A DNA stretch of 64,000 nucleotides, taken from Chrysomallon squamiferum (Eukaryota; Mollusca; Gastropoda; Neomphalida; Peltospiridae). Shown here piece after piece: positions 34,401 through 47,769 of this stretch. The stretch is from contig CM022667.1 of assembly GCA_012295275.1 (NCBI GenBank), forward strand, positions 5,946,994-6,010,993. Reading direction: 5' to 3'. The position numbers were made by a program, and so were the translations under genes. Position 1 is the stretch's first letter; each line of letters opens with the position of its first letter. Under the pieces are notes generated by a model. The model did not search any database. It had not been told where the DNA came from and saw only the letters and a list, made by a program, of their open reading frames with translations.

Positions 34401-36303
34401 TCTTTCGTTCTTTTTTTAAGACACTATAGAGTCAGTAACTGTTTACTGTCAGTCACATTTGAACAAACACTTTCTAAATATAGAACAGTGTAACACTGAC
34501 ATACATAACTTGTTATCTCTGAACGCGTTTCTGCCTGTCGTATTCAACAAGCAAACGCCCCAGAAAAAACAAATCAACAGAGAACTCTTAAAAATAAATG
34601 GTATAAAATTGCAACTGTTTAAAGAAGGAAAAACAATAATAAATCTATTTCTTGATATTTCAACTGCTTAATGAAGTAAAAACGATAATAAATGTATTTG
34701 TTGATATAACACATTAAAAAAGAAGAGACTCACAAACGTTTTTTGCCGGGTTCACAAAACATCCAGGAAGTAAATAAAACAACTAAGTCGCACCCGTTCA
34801 GATGTTAATCTCGTTTCGGTTTTAGATTTTTTTCAACTCGATCTACTATTTCTGTTTTACTGTTGTTACTGTATACTTTTGTTCCATGATGCACAGCGCT
34901 GTAAATAATTATTACTTCTAAATAGTTGTAACCACTGAGGTGATAAGAAAATATCTACGAGTTACAGCAGACTACTATAAACACACAAACATTAACACAA
35001 CAGAACTCGTCCTGTGCAGACCACACTCGCGTTTTTCATATTTAAATTATTGCCACTTGACATGTACCAGACAATATTTGTATAGCAGTTTATTTTCAAC
35101 ATCCTATGCGATCTGTAGAGGGAAGATTTTACCTTGACAGATATTTACATAGCCTACACAAGACATTTTATTACTTGTTTATTTATTAAAATGAGCAGTT
35201 ACCGCCCTCGGTTTGGTTTTCGCAGCAAACTGAAAGTTTCGTATATGCGAGATTCTACAGAAAAACTCGTGGCCTATAAAAAAACACACTCGAATACAAT
35301 TACGTCCTGATAGTTTGGTGTACGCATGATTTTCACTAACTAGTTTTCTTTGTTCTTGTGAGCCTGGTGTTTGGGTCAGATACAAACAACATTATCGTTG
35401 GAATCAGCGCCCTAGTCGGCTGCCTAGTTTCCCAAAAACGTAATGTTTCCTAAATCAGATTTATTTCTTTACAACATAATTATAAGTCAAAGCTAAAGCA
35501 AACTGTTAAGTAATCAGTACAAGAACACACGGTACATAATTTATTACGTGCAGAACTAGTGCAGTAGGGTTACTTTGTAGTCTGTTTGTGATTTTGAAAA
35601 ACATCATGCCAACTTTCCTCTGCTACAATTTCCTAATTTATAGCCAGTGTGAATGTCAGGTTTACTACGTGATCTCATTTTACCCACACATTTTGTCCGT
35701 TTCTCTTATAATTCCTCACAAGTTTTAACTGAACTTTTTAAATTATTATAATTTTAATAGGAATTCTTAAGTAAAAACAGAAATGAATTATGATATAAAC
35801 TGAATATTTAGACAAGTAATTAATGAGCATATTCTGTTCTGTTTATTAATTAGTATGCAAATTATGTGGGTTTTTACATTAGCATATCTATATATAATTC
35901 AAATAGTGATAAACAGTTGATATAGTATTATGCTTATAAAATACATATTAATATTCAGATCAAGGTAAGAAATTAAAAGTATTTGTGTTACAGATTACAT
36001 ATGAACTCATTCATTTCTCTCTTCTTTCATTCAAAATGACAGATCACAGATAAGATCATGAACTGAAATGTAAAAAGAAAAATTCATTTATTTATTTAGT
36101 TAGATTATTTTCGTTTATTTTTCTCTTTTTACTACACTGTTATTTTGTTATTATTATTTCTATCACACACTGTTGTGTCAATTATTATAGAACTGTAATA
36201 GGGTTTGTGAATCTACATAGTAATAACAAAACAAAACGCAATACATAAATATTCTTTTTATTTGAAATTACCTAATAAAGTCGTTTTACTAATATATTTC
36301 TAT

Positions 36304-36363
<60 letters not shown>

Positions 36364-36524
36364 AACCAGGCACAGAGACAGACACATGTACAATTCAGGT
36401 TATTTGTAAAGATATTACTTAATCCGAAAATATCCTGAAATGTCAGACATTAGTTCACTTTCATTCACATCATAGTTATTTAAATAAATAAAAATGAAAT
36501 ACAAGACAAAAAAAAGATCTGAAT
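34401..36524. other. Intergenic region between genes 3 and 4
   Basis: It is homologous in reverse orientation to 53101-55380. It contains CCAGGAAGT (34763-34771), a (TC)n run, and a 70-codon open frame at 34459-34671 (plus) whose counterpart at 55121-55336 keeps its frame with changes. The block 34940-35440 is less AT-rich and conserved in both arms, probably promoter or 5' exon sequence of gene 3. No protein domain was recognised. Confidence 0.5.
36308..36360. repeat. (TC)n microsatellite
   Basis: About 52 bp. Its mirror counterpart (GA)n lies at 53270-53347 and is longer. Confidence 0.95.
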
Positions 36525-36634
36525 TCAACCTGTGACTTGTGAGTTTTCATAGACAGTGAGTACTGAGTATGGTGAGTCTTTTCTAGCTTCCAGTGATGAG
36601 TAATTGTTTGTAGTGTCTGTGTTTCTGTCAGTAT
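36525..36634 (-). CDS. Gene 4 last exon (J): ITAM-like tail
   Basis: The tail is NNYSSLEARKDSPYSVL then TVYENSQVTG and TGA, the same as gene 2. Confidence 0.87.
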
Positions 36635-37995
36635 CTGAAACATAATCTTGATTATACAGTTACACAGAATATAATTAAAGTAGTAGTATAAAAAAGTAAA
36701 GCAGTAAGTAACACAGTTTCTTCTCGCTGTACTTGAGATCACTAATAATATTTAAAATAATAACTTATCTGTTGTGTTGTGTTATTTTATTTTGTTTGTT
36801 TGTTGTTGCTTTTTTAATTCTCACAAATTACATTTCATGAGCAAATTAAAGACAATAAATGTTAATATAAAATTTAAACAATGTATACTTCTACTGATCA
36901 TTTTCCTTCATTTTAAAAATATCAGCTAAATCATAAAAACAAATGAAGTGTAAACATTTATGTTTATTATTATTTTTAATTTATTTTTTGTTGTAGATTG
37001 ATCCCTTTATTCTCTACCACAATTCCTGATCAAATCCTTTATATGTTAGTTATTTAATATTAGAACAATAAAATAAGACTTTGTACTTTAGGTATGTCTC
37101 AGTTATTCTGAAAACAAAGAAAGCAGACACACAGCATGTTTCTGATTTAACAGGCAGCTTCACAGAAACTCTTGAATCATTTACACTTTGTATTTATATA
37201 CTGACCTTGATTTTGTTGAAGATCTTCATAGAGAGATGATTCCTGTACTCCAGTGTTAAACTGTCTGAAACAAACAAACCACTGAGAAGTGGAAAATTAT
37301 TAATTTTGGTTTATTTAATCTATTTCACATCTGTGTGTGTGTACGTGCATGAATACCTACGTGTGTATAGTTTTTCATCCGTAATAATTTCTTTTCTTTT
37401 CCAAATACCCTTTTGACTAATTAGCATAATATTTATTTTTCAGTTAAAACGAAAACGACTGACACATTGTTTTTCTATTTCTTCCTTAAATTTTCATAAC
37501 TTACCTTGATGTGTACGTGTTCTCACTCTTAGACTTTTCTAAAACAAAAAATAAATATTCAGAATATTAGAAATGCGAAATAACCCTTATTAATATTTGT
37601 TTATAAATGTTACTTCTTTGTTTTGACAAACAAAATTTATAATATTAAAAAAGTTGAGAGGACGAAGCAAAGCACAGTATTCATTATTTGTAAAATAATG
37701 TTTTCAGTTTCCTTGTAAAGTTTACCTTTTCTCTTCCAGCAGAAAAAGAAAACGATTGCCCCAATGAAAAGTTCTATTCCCAGTAATATTCCAATTCCAA
37801 TACCAATTCCTGTTCCTAGTAAACCGACTTTTTCTTGCGAACATTCTGAAGATTAAATAAATGAAAAAGAACGTGTAAATATCCTATAAAATACACAGCA
37901 AGTTGGTTTCAGATAATACATTTTTAATTTATCTGTCTATTAATCTGTGGTTGTGTGTGTGTGTATATATATATATATAGATGTTTATCTGTGTG

Positions 37996-38026
<31 letters not shown>

Positions 38027-40825
38027 CTGAATATATATATAGACAAATAGATAGATACCTATACAAAAATATATTAAACATATACAGTGTTAGCTGAGAT
38101 TTAGTATGATAAGAGGCAGGGCACTTTTTATATAAACAATTTCAAACACTCTAGTATAGTTGTTTATTCGTGTTCTACATTAATCACTTTGTAAATGAAG
38201 ATTCATAGTTGCACGAATCAGTTCGAAAACATAAATTCACGTTGTTGCTTTCTTACCATAGATTATAAGATGCTGTTCATTCGTTGAGATTTTGAATCCA
38301 AATTCATTAAAAGCTAAAACTCGAATCAGATATCTGGTGTTTGGTTGTAAACTAGAAATCTCTGCTGTGTGATTTGTGTGAAGACCTTTTTCACCAAACT
38401 GTTCAGTGAGATTTGTCCACTCAGATTTTGTGTCTGCTCGATACTGTACAAGAAATGTTTGTTGTGATCTTCCATTAAATTCTTCTGTCCAAGACACTGA
38501 CACTGAATGTGGACCAGTACTCCAAGTTCTCACATCAGAGGGAACAGTTGGAGGACCTTCAAGTTTAGAACGTAACAAAATAGTTAGAAACAGAAACTAG
38601 TGAACAATCAGTTTTGTTTAAGCACTATCGATATTATGCAATATCTATCTATCTGCCTATTTTCAAATAAGGATATACATAATGATCAAAAAATCAGTAT
38701 TTCAGACACAAACGTTGCTATATTTCAGCACATAATATAAATGAAAACATCTGAAACTGTAACAGTAAGTCTAAGTAGATAATAGGTGTGTGTGTGGGAT
38801 AGATATTTTTCATTCCAACTCTATTTTTACCTATTTGACTGAGAGATAAATTAAAGACAATATCCTTCCTGGAACCTCCATTTGACACAACAACCTGATA
38901 GATTCCAAAATCTTCTTGTTTGACATTTGTCAGTTTATATTCACCTACAGCAGACACATTTGTAGTGTTTACAGGTTGTGTAGATCCAAGACTTTTATTC
39001 TTTACATCTGTGAGTTTATACCAGGTAAATGTTGGAACTGGATTGGCAATCACAGAAATGTGGAGAGTTACATTTCCACCTTCTACAGCAGCAAATTTGT
39101 CCTGTAATGAAACTCCATGATCCAGTCTTGGTGAACCTGAAAAAGTGAAACTAGTGATTACTGTTATCAATAAGGACCGTATTGAGACAAATATTTGCTT
39201 ATACAAATTTAACTCTATTATAGCAGTAATTTATCATATAAAATAGCAAGACATAACAATGACATTTTTTTTTGATGTACTTATTGATATTTTACTCTTT
39301 TTTTTAAATAACAATAAAGATGATTTCAAAATAACAAAGTATTTTCATTTTAATATTTTATTAATTAAAATGGAGCTGATTTAAATTACAAAAATATTAT
39401 GTGGAGTGTACTTTCTTATTATTTCATTATGAATAATAATAATAAAAAAAGATTACTAAAAAAAAAATTCAAAAAAAATAAAATAAACGAATAACACCCA
39501 TTCATTTTTTACTTCTTTTCAATGTAGCATTTCAGATCAGATTTCAACTTAATGTGACATAGAATGACCCATATTTTCGTTGATATCTTTCAATATTATT
39601 AAACTAGTACAAATTATATTACAACATTACATACATGAAACATGAAGCTGCACACTTTGACTGACATCAGACTTGATGTTGTTTCCTGCTTCACAAGTAT
39701 AAAATCCTGTATCCAGACATCCAGCTTCATTCCAGCTGTACTCCACTGACTTGGAGTTTTTCACTTCACGTAGAATGTGTGAGTTGTTTAACAGTTTGAT
39801 GTGAGATGCTGGATTACTGTCAACTTCACATCTCAGAGACATAGGAGTCAGTTCATCAACTGTTATCTTTGTAGACTTTGAGTTTAAAGTGAAAGAAGTT
39901 ATTGAAGTCTGATCTATAATATAAGTTAAATTCATAGAAAAATATATTGTAGACAGGTTATTATTACTATTTAAATTAATAATGAATAGGTAAAAACTTA
40001 TGACTAACTAATAATAATATGTTAAGTTTAAAACCATATCATCCACACAGAGACACATTTATGGGGATTGATAGAAAATCTAACTTCTAATGTAATATTT
40101 GGAATTATAAATTCAATGAATTTTAACTAAATATATAACTTTCACAGATTTTAACTGAAAGACACATTGTGAGTTTAGGAAAAGAGAAACCTTTTCATAC
40201 ATTTTTTATATTTATAAGTTGTTCTTGTTTTTTTCTTTTTGTTTGTTTGTTTGTTTCTGTTTCTTCTTAATAAACAAACAAAAAAAATCAACTAAATAAA
40301 ATAATTATTCTGTCTTGTGTTCCAGCCACCATAGCAAAATTACTTGAAAATATTTTTCATACGAAATAAACACAAAAGACTGCATTGAAAAATGAATAGA
40401 ACTTAACTATATCACACACACACACAGGCACAAACACGTCCACAATATTAATGTTATTTTTCTTTTACACTGGCATGATTATAACAGTGTGGTTAGACTT
40501 TTCTCATCCTAATAAAAGCAGTATTAATGAATGAAATTAAAGTTATTAATTAATAAAATAAACTCACACAGGACATCCAGTGTAAGTGTTGTGTAATTTG
40601 ATTTGTTTGTGTTTTTGTTGACAGCTGTACACGTGTAGACACCAGCCTGTGACTTGTCTACATCATTTAAAGTCAACACAGCACTTGTAGACTTTGTGTG
40701 AGTTTTAAACTTCCACGTGAAAGAACAAGATGTACGACAATCTGCTTCACACAACACAGCCACATCATCACCTTCCTGTACTGTCAGTGCAGAACTCACG
40801 TTTACTTTTACTCTGTCTGGTCCAT
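36525..40825 (-). CDS. Gene 4: Ig/FN3 receptor with ITAM-like tail, 5' exons lost at the assembly gap
   Basis: Exons in transcript order: C 40568-40825, D 39635-39913, E 38831-39136, F (FN3) 38257-38556, TM 37726-37845, H 37505-37538, I 37206-37264, J 36525-36634. All are intact, with GT..AG junctions and a TGA stop. SP, A' and B are not found before the 200-N gap at 41227. The TM exon reads ECSQEKVG, then LLGTGIGIGIGILLGIELF and IGAIVFFFC with a mid-membrane Glu. The tail has SLYEDL, YSSL-x7-YSVL and VYENS. The gene is nearly identical to gene 5 in mirror orientation, but gene 5 carries lesions that gene 4 lacks. A functional receptor is likely if its 5' end exists. Confidence 0.84.
37950..38050. 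repeat. TG/TA dinucleotide repeats in gene 4 F-TM intron
   Basis: Mixed (TG)n and (TA)n tracts. The counterpart in gene 5 is 51480-51632. Confidence 0.85.
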
Positions 40826-41226
40826 CTAAAGTAGAAATTAATGTGATCTATGTATATATATATATACAAACACACACACATACATACATACATACATAAT
40901 ACATGAATACTTCAAAATTAAAAATTCTTCTTATGTTTTCCTTCTTATTTCTGACACAGCAAGTTTGTGAAATTGACAAAGCTACTAAGTTCAAATACTT
41001 GTTTTACATATATAAATACATAAATATGTCCATATGTAAATAGTCAATACACAGTCAATATGTAAATAGACTTCCTTAATTTATAAACATCATACACATG
41101 CATATGAATGTCAGTTTGCATCAGTTCTAAAAATGATTCCATTTCTGTGTGTAATTCATTTGTAACTAAGGACCAAAAGGCAATGCAAAGTGAGTAATTT
41201 TAAAGCAAAGGAAAAAAGAACAGGAG

Positions 41227-41426
41227 NNNNNNNNNNNNNNNNNNNNNNNNNNNNNNNNNNNNNNNNNNNNNNNNNNNNNNNNNNNNNNNNNNNNNNNNNN
41301 NNNNNNNNNNNNNNNNNNNNNNNNNNNNNNNNNNNNNNNNNNNNNNNNNNNNNNNNNNNNNNNNNNNNNNNNNNNNNNNNNNNNNNNNNNNNNNNNNNNN
41401 NNNNNNNNNNNNNNNNNNNNNNNNNN
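41227..41426. other. Assembly gap, 200 N
   Basis: Exactly 200 N, so probably a placeholder of unknown true size. Receptor exons point left on one side (gene 4) and right on the other (gene 5). Confidence 0.98.
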
Positions 41427-41680
41427 TACACAGTTGGTGTGTAAAATAACTGGTTCAGTCAGAAAAGGAATAAGCTTCATAGCACCAGGAGGAACACAAG
41501 TTGTACAGTGTAACAGACAAAACACTCGGTGTGTAGGACAACCTGGTTACTCTGCTGTTGTTGACTCACAAACACAGATAACTCTAACTATTCAGTCTTT
41601 CACTGATACAGATGTTGGAACATGGAAATGTCAGGATGGAGGAGACGGAATTCCATCAACTTGTGACAAAACTAAAATAT
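41427..41680 (+). CDS. Gene 5 first N-terminal exon A' (partial)
   Basis: 254 nt from the gap edge to a GTGAGT donor. The part seen is identical at protein level to the gene 6 exon at 56551-56856. It reads LVCKITGSVRKG, VQCNRQNTRC and DVGTWKCQDGG. Confidence 0.8.
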
Positions 41681-41827
41681 GTGAGTTGTTCCGTCCACCG
41701 GTCATTATTTATGTAGTATTATATCTTCTGTATGACTTTTGTATTGTCAACATTACATTCTAGAAATACTTGAAATCTTCAATTAAAGGGAATTGTTGTA
41801 TTTTCAGTGAAACAGAATAGTTTCATT

Positions 41828-41858
<31 letters not shown>

Positions 41859-43154
41859 TTCTTTTAATTTAGTGTTTTCATACATGTGAGTTGAGACTTG
41901 CTTTCATTTCTTTCTTTTATTTTTTGTTTGTTTGTGGTGGGAGGAGTGTTGTTATGATTTTGTTCTCTCATTTTTCTAATTGTATTAATTTATTTTTATT
42001 AGTTTGCTTTTATTGTAATAACTATCTGCAAAAAGTTATATTAAAATAGATTTAAGTTCTTTTTCATTTTCTGTATTGTAGGTTCATATAGCTTTCTTTT
42101 TTTTTTTCTTTGTATTTTTTTTAATGTAATTCGTCAATTAATCCAAAAAGATGAAATTAGATAAATATTATTTTGTATCACTGTTCAGTTATGGTAGCTG
42201 GTCTATTTCACATGAAATGGTATGTTGCTAGCTACATTTGTTTTAATTTAGATTTCTTTTTTGTAAAATGCATCAGCTGAAAAACAGAAAAAATGAAAAC
42301 AACAAAACAAGATAAACATTATTTTATATCATGACTTTCTGAAAGTAAATATTCTTGTCTTCTTTGGTTTAAGCAAGAGTTTATATGTAGTGATATATGA
42401 TTTGCTAATCAGAAATGAATACAAAATGAAAATGGTAAGGAAGGAAAAACTGGTATGTACAAAAAAAAACAAAACTAATACAATTGAGATAAAACTGACA
42501 GAGACACCTGTTTCTGCTAAATCTATATATAATAATGTCAGAATTAAATACTTTCATTGTTCATAATTGTAATACACAATCCACTTATCAACAGTTTCAC
42601 TTTGGTGATTCCTAAATAATTGTAATAGTAAAATGGACGCCACTGAAAAGCAGTAGGCTGATTGGAATAACTGTCTCACTATCTACATGAGTTAATCCAC
42701 AGAAAGATTGTGATTTGTTTAAAATGTTTCATGAAATTCAAAAATAAAACCTCACTCACTTCCTAGAAGTGGAAACTGTTAATAAAATTGGCTGAATAAT
42801 ATTTATTTTACAGTAAATTTATAATTTGAAGAAATGGATGAGAAGAAGAGAGGGAGAAATAAAAAGAGAATGGTTAAATCATTTGAAACATTTATCATTT
42901 GTAATTGTGTTGGACAAATAGTAATACCAGATGATAAGATTTTGATCACCAAATAATAAAATCCTTCTTTTCATTTCATTATTTTTTATTATTTTTTTGT
43001 TTCAACTATTCTCTACAGATAGATATGTAAATATGTTTTAGGCCAGATTAAAAAAAAACCCAGCTTACTGGAAATATTACCAACATTTGCAAGCCTTGTT
43101 AGTTAAAAGAGCAAATATAATATCTGGTTATAATCCGGATTTCACTCTTTAATT

Positions 43155-43185
<31 letters not shown>

Positions 43186-43507
43186 CATTCTTTTCATGCC
43201 TATTGTTTTCTTTTTTCTTACTTTTTTTTTTTTAATTATTAATTATTTAAAAAAATAATATTACCGTAAGTTCAATAGTTCTAATCAGTAATTATAATTA
43301 ATGTAGAGCTTAAACATAACCATTAAATAATGCTGATTATAATACAATTAAAGAGAAACCAATTCTAAACTATCACAGCTATGAATTGCAATCAGAAAAT
43401 TAGTGTATTCATGCCCAAAATCAGTACTGATCTGACATTGTTATAGAATGTTCCTGTTTTAAACTGTCAAATGATAATCATCTTTTGTCATTGCCTTTCA
43501 CATTCAG

Positions 43508-43768
43508 ATGGTCCAGACAGTGTCAGACTGAGTCCATCATCACCTGGTACAGTTGCAGAAGGTGACACACTGACAGTTACCTGTACTTCTCTCTGTAATC
43601 CTGCATGTTCCTATTCCTGGTCAATCAACAATCAAATACGTTCTACAACTTCTCAGTTAACTCTGCCACACATCAGTAGACAACAGACAGGTGAAATATA
43701 TAAATGTACAGCAAACAACCCGACTACATCAGTGAAAAAATCTAAACAGTTTCAACTCTATGTTTACT
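43508..43768 (+). CDS. Gene 5 domain B exon (intact copy)
   Basis: 261 nt, phase 1-1, with LTVTCTSLCNPACSYSW showing the C-x3-C-x3-C-x3-W arrangement and GEIYKCTANN. It is identical to the gene 6 copy at 58678-58938. Confidence 0.85.
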
Positions 43769-45477
43769 GTAAGTATAATTCAATAAATCTTCTTTGTAGA
43801 ACATTATCTGTTTTCAAACAAACATTTAACCAAATCTGAGAAATATGATTTCAGTCCTACATATTTAGAAGAAATGTTTATCAGAATTGTGAATTGATGT
43901 GTTTAGAACAAATATTTGAATTAAGCAGTTTTGTTAATTTCACAAATTTATGTATTAGTTATGTCTTAGATCGGAAAAAAGTGTTTTAATGTGTTTGTGT
44001 GTATATGTATTTACTAAAAAAATACAGTTATTATTTTATAAGATATAGTATTCATCTATGCATGTATATATGTAAATGTTTTTCATAGAAATGCTCGAAA
44101 CTCCATATAATAGTACTTTATAATCAATTCTGTATATCACCATTTGTCAGCCATGTAACAAACCATCACAAATATGAATTTCAAAGTGATAAATCATGCT
44201 GAAATTTACACTTGGTGCATGATGTGTGCTACACTCTCTTTGCCAGTCTAATTTATTTTCATATCAGCTATACCTTCATCTTTTCTCCCCTCTCCTGTTC
44301 TTTTTTTTCCCTTTGCTTTAAAATTACTCACTTTGCATTGCCTTTTTGGTCCTTAGTTACAAATGAATTACACACAGAAATGGAATCATTTTTAGAACTG
44401 ATGCAAACTGACATTCATATGCATGTGTATGATGTTTATAAATTAAGGAACTCTATTTACATATTTACTGTGAATTCTGATTTACCGAACCGAGCTCCCC
44501 ATTTTGGGGTTTTATGTGCGTGTATATGATCCTGGGTGAAAGATCTTACACATACATATACAGAAAGGTGTATCCCTGTCAAAAGGCCATATGTGACATT
44601 ACTTATTTATTTATTTGTTTTTATTGTTATTTTTGATCAAAGTTCATTTATTGAAATTATGGTTATCTTAATTGAGATTAAACTTATTCCCAACGTTTTA
44701 TTATTAATTTTCTTTAATAAAGAAAGAAATGTTCTACTGAAGATAATAGATCATTTGTTACACAGAATGGAATTCACTGGCTATTTCTATATCCAATCCA
44801 GTGTCAGTGACTGGTCTGATGATAACAATGGTAGGTGATGTAGAACTAAAACTCAGTTAAACATTTTGCAATCTATTATAAGTTAATAAAATAATTATCT
44901 TGTATAAAAATATTTCTTTTTCATTTTCCATGCTAAATGCCTGTTAAATATTTTCAACCTTTATGCAGCAGTGTAAACCTTGCAGAAATGGTAGAAAGTC
45001 TAACATGATTCACTGGTAAGAAAAAAGACCATGTATTTGCAGTGCTCATAAATTGTTTTTAAATAAAAATAGGTTAAATGTAACTGGGATGATAATGTGT
45101 TTTACCGTGACTTAATTTTGCTCATTAATATTCTTCTGTTTGACTTTTCATTTGATGAAATCTTCTCCAAACAATTTTACATCATCCACTTCTTTTCCTA
45201 CAGACTTTTCTCTTGAGGATATTCCTTTGAAATAGATCAAAATTGCAGAGATGTTTGAATAGAATCACATAATGTCTGAAAAAGTAAATATTGTCAGTAA
45301 ACAGAAATAGTTTCTCAGATAAATATAGTCTTGTTTTTTAAGCCTGATGTCATCTTGCTGATATAAAAATTATATCTGCACTAATGTTGAATGAAAACAA
45401 GTTATATGTGAGTGACTGAACATGGGTTCATTTAAAATATATTCCTAATAAAATCGGTATGTATAATTTTATCATTT

Positions 45478-45540
45478 ACCTTGGAAGACAAACACCAGAT
45501 CTCTTCAGTCAGACACTACCACTGAACTATGAGCTGCATT
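45478..45540 (-). repeat. tRNA-derived relic (SINE-like), first copy
   Basis: On the minus strand GCTCATAGTTCAGTGGTAGTG resembles a tRNA 5' half with a Pol III A box (TAGTTCAGTGG). A degenerate B-box-like GGTGTTTGTCTTCC lies about 25 bp on. No intact tRNA fold is claimed. The second copy lies at 60653-60712 within the direct repeat. Confidence 0.4.
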
Positions 45541-46127
45541 CTGATGTCCCTATTATGAGACATGATAAAAGTTATATAAATATGGTGAAATAAGAACAGA
45601 AATGCATCAAAACATAAATATATTAGCACATGACAGGCATCATAGAAAATAATTATCTTCTTGCATGGTATTTGGAGTTACTCAGCACTGCTGGCTTTAA
45701 TATGTTCAAATATATGAAATGACACAAAAATGCCTATAATCTGTCAAGTTCACCCAAATGGAACATTATTAATGTTTTGTATTTAATCATTTTAGTTTAT
45801 TAATACTTTCTTGAGCACATGTCTTCTTTACCAACGTCACAGAATTGTCTGACAGATTAAGATTGTTGGGGTTTTGTTGTTCTTTTGGGGGCTGTTTTTC
45901 AGCACAGTCTTGATACTATTTATATGCTATTTTACTATTAAATATCAAACAAAATTGTAATAGGTCCAAAAGCCTAATTTGTTTTTATTCCTGTTCTAAA
46001 ACCCAAGAGATATGACTTGCACATGTGCATTTAAATGACTCTTTCATCAGAAATAAAATGGATCTGAAATAGCTATAATATCAAAAATAATAGTTTACCT
46101 GGTATTACTGTTTAATAATAAATACAG

Positions 46128-46151
46128 GTGAGACTACTATATCACTTGAGT
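46128..46151 (+). pseudogene. 24-nt truncated A'' exon copy (possible micro-exon) in gene 5
   Basis: It starts after ATACAG and ends before a perfect GTAAGT donor, phase 1-1, with codons ETTISLE. It lies 107 bp before the full A'' exon. The matching copy in gene 6 is 61301-61324. Confidence 0.5.
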
Positions 46152-46234
46152 GTAAGTACAACAAGAACACAGCATGTAAAATAACTGTAATATTAAAAAT
46201 AATAGATATACCTGATATTTAATAATAATTACAG

Positions 46235-46543
46235 GTGATGGTACTACAACACTTGACTGTATGGGTGGTGGACAACAAGGACACAGTACACAGTTGGTGT
46301 GTAAAATAACTTGTTCAGTCACCAGTGGAATCATCTTCATAGCACCAGGAGGAAGACAAGTTGTAACGTGTAATAAACTCAACAATGACTGTTTTGGATC
46401 ACCTGGTTACTCTGCTGTTATTGACTCACAAACACAGATAACTCTATCTATTGAGTCTTTCAACACTGATACAGATGTTGGAACATGGACATGTCAGGAT
46501 GGAGGTGATGGAAATCCATCAACTTGTACCGAAACTAAATTAT
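46235..46543 (+). CDS. Gene 5 second N-terminal exon A''
   Basis: 309 nt, phase 1-1, intact. It differs from A' at CKITCSVTSG, VVTCNKLNNDCFGSP and DVGTWTCQDGG, including one extra Cys. It could be spliced in place of, or after, A'-B. Confidence 0.82.
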
Positions 46544-47532
46544 GTGAGTTTAACACGTTTCGTTTTGTGTTGGTGTTTGTATTAGCAGTAGAGTAGAAAA
46601 TATTAAATGAAATCTCCTTAATTTTGTTTATTTCGTCTGATAATGTAAATTAATTTTCTAAAAGTATAACACATTGTTCTGGTGGAATGTCATAGATTTC
46701 TGTACATAGGTGTATGAATGTTGTGGAAAGATAATGATAGTTTTCATTTATACCACATCAGAAATACTGTCACCCAGTGTGAAATATCACAGTGCTGTGC
46801 TGCTTAGATCTACAATGAGTATGGCTGCAAGATATTGTTCTTCTGTTACGTAGTTGATGTCACAATTTTCCAGGATTGTTTGCTGAGTCTTTTTGTCTTT
46901 TTAAATCTCATCTGTGATGACAGTTTTACTTTGGGTAACACCTTTCCTCAGACCTTCCACAATTAACACAAATACACACATTTATTCTTGATTTTTGCTT
47001 TTGCAAAATAGTTTAGTTGAATCAATATTTTAAGCATGAATAGCTTTAAGCCTTTAGTACAAGTAATTATTATTAATTTTTTTTTTAAACTACTTGGTTC
47101 TAAAAATCCATTAAACACAGAAAATTAAACCTCTACTTTTTTTATACATTCGATATTAATCATTAAATTTTTATCTATATTTAAAATATCATAAGCAACT
47201 AGCATTAGATTCAGTATTTTATTATTATTATTTTACCTTTTTATTACTACTTTTTGTTTCAGTATATTCAACTTAATATCTGTTGAATATTTACACGTTT
47301 CAGATATTGCTGAATAAACACAATTTGTTTGTTTTTTGTTTTTGTTTTTGTTTCTCTTTCATGTTTAGAGTGTTAAAATGGTAACAATGGATTTTACACT
47401 TCTGAATTTACCTGCACAGTTATAAGTATATTGTGCTTTCACTCATCACAGATTCTGAAGTATAAACTATACAATAAAAACTATTTTTTAATATATTTTT
47501 TTATGCAATTTCCTCATTGTGTTTTACTTCAG

Positions 47533-47769
47533 ATGGTCCAGTGTCAGACTGAGTCCATCATCACCTGGTAGAGTTGTAGAAGGCGACCCACTGACAGTTA
47601 CCTGTACTTCTCTCTGTAATCCTACAGAAGAATAAGACACTTTCTACAATTTCTCAGTTAACTCTGACACACATCAGTAGACAGCAGACAGGTGAAATAT
47701 ATAAATGTACAGCAAACAACCCAACTACATCAGTGAAAAAATCTAAACAGTTTCAACTCTATGTTTACT
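47533..47769 (+). pseudogene. Decayed second domain B exon of gene 5
   Basis: 237 nt against 261 in the intact copy. A 4-nt deletion near the start brings TGA into frame within seven codons, and a 20-nt deletion later removes the core Cys-Trp region. The acceptor and donor still look usable. The total loss (24 nt) is a multiple of three, but the segment between the deletions is out of frame. Confidence 0.85.

Noticed and set aside
44212-44529. Open frame repeated at 48214-48480
   Set aside because: It lies in the intron after domain B and its copies are explained by local duplication. The third copy near 59398 contains a stop.
44536-44838. 100-codon open frame repeated at 59707-60009
   Set aside because: The two copies lie in a direct repeat that is almost identical throughout, so conservation says nothing about coding. 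No domain, no splice context.
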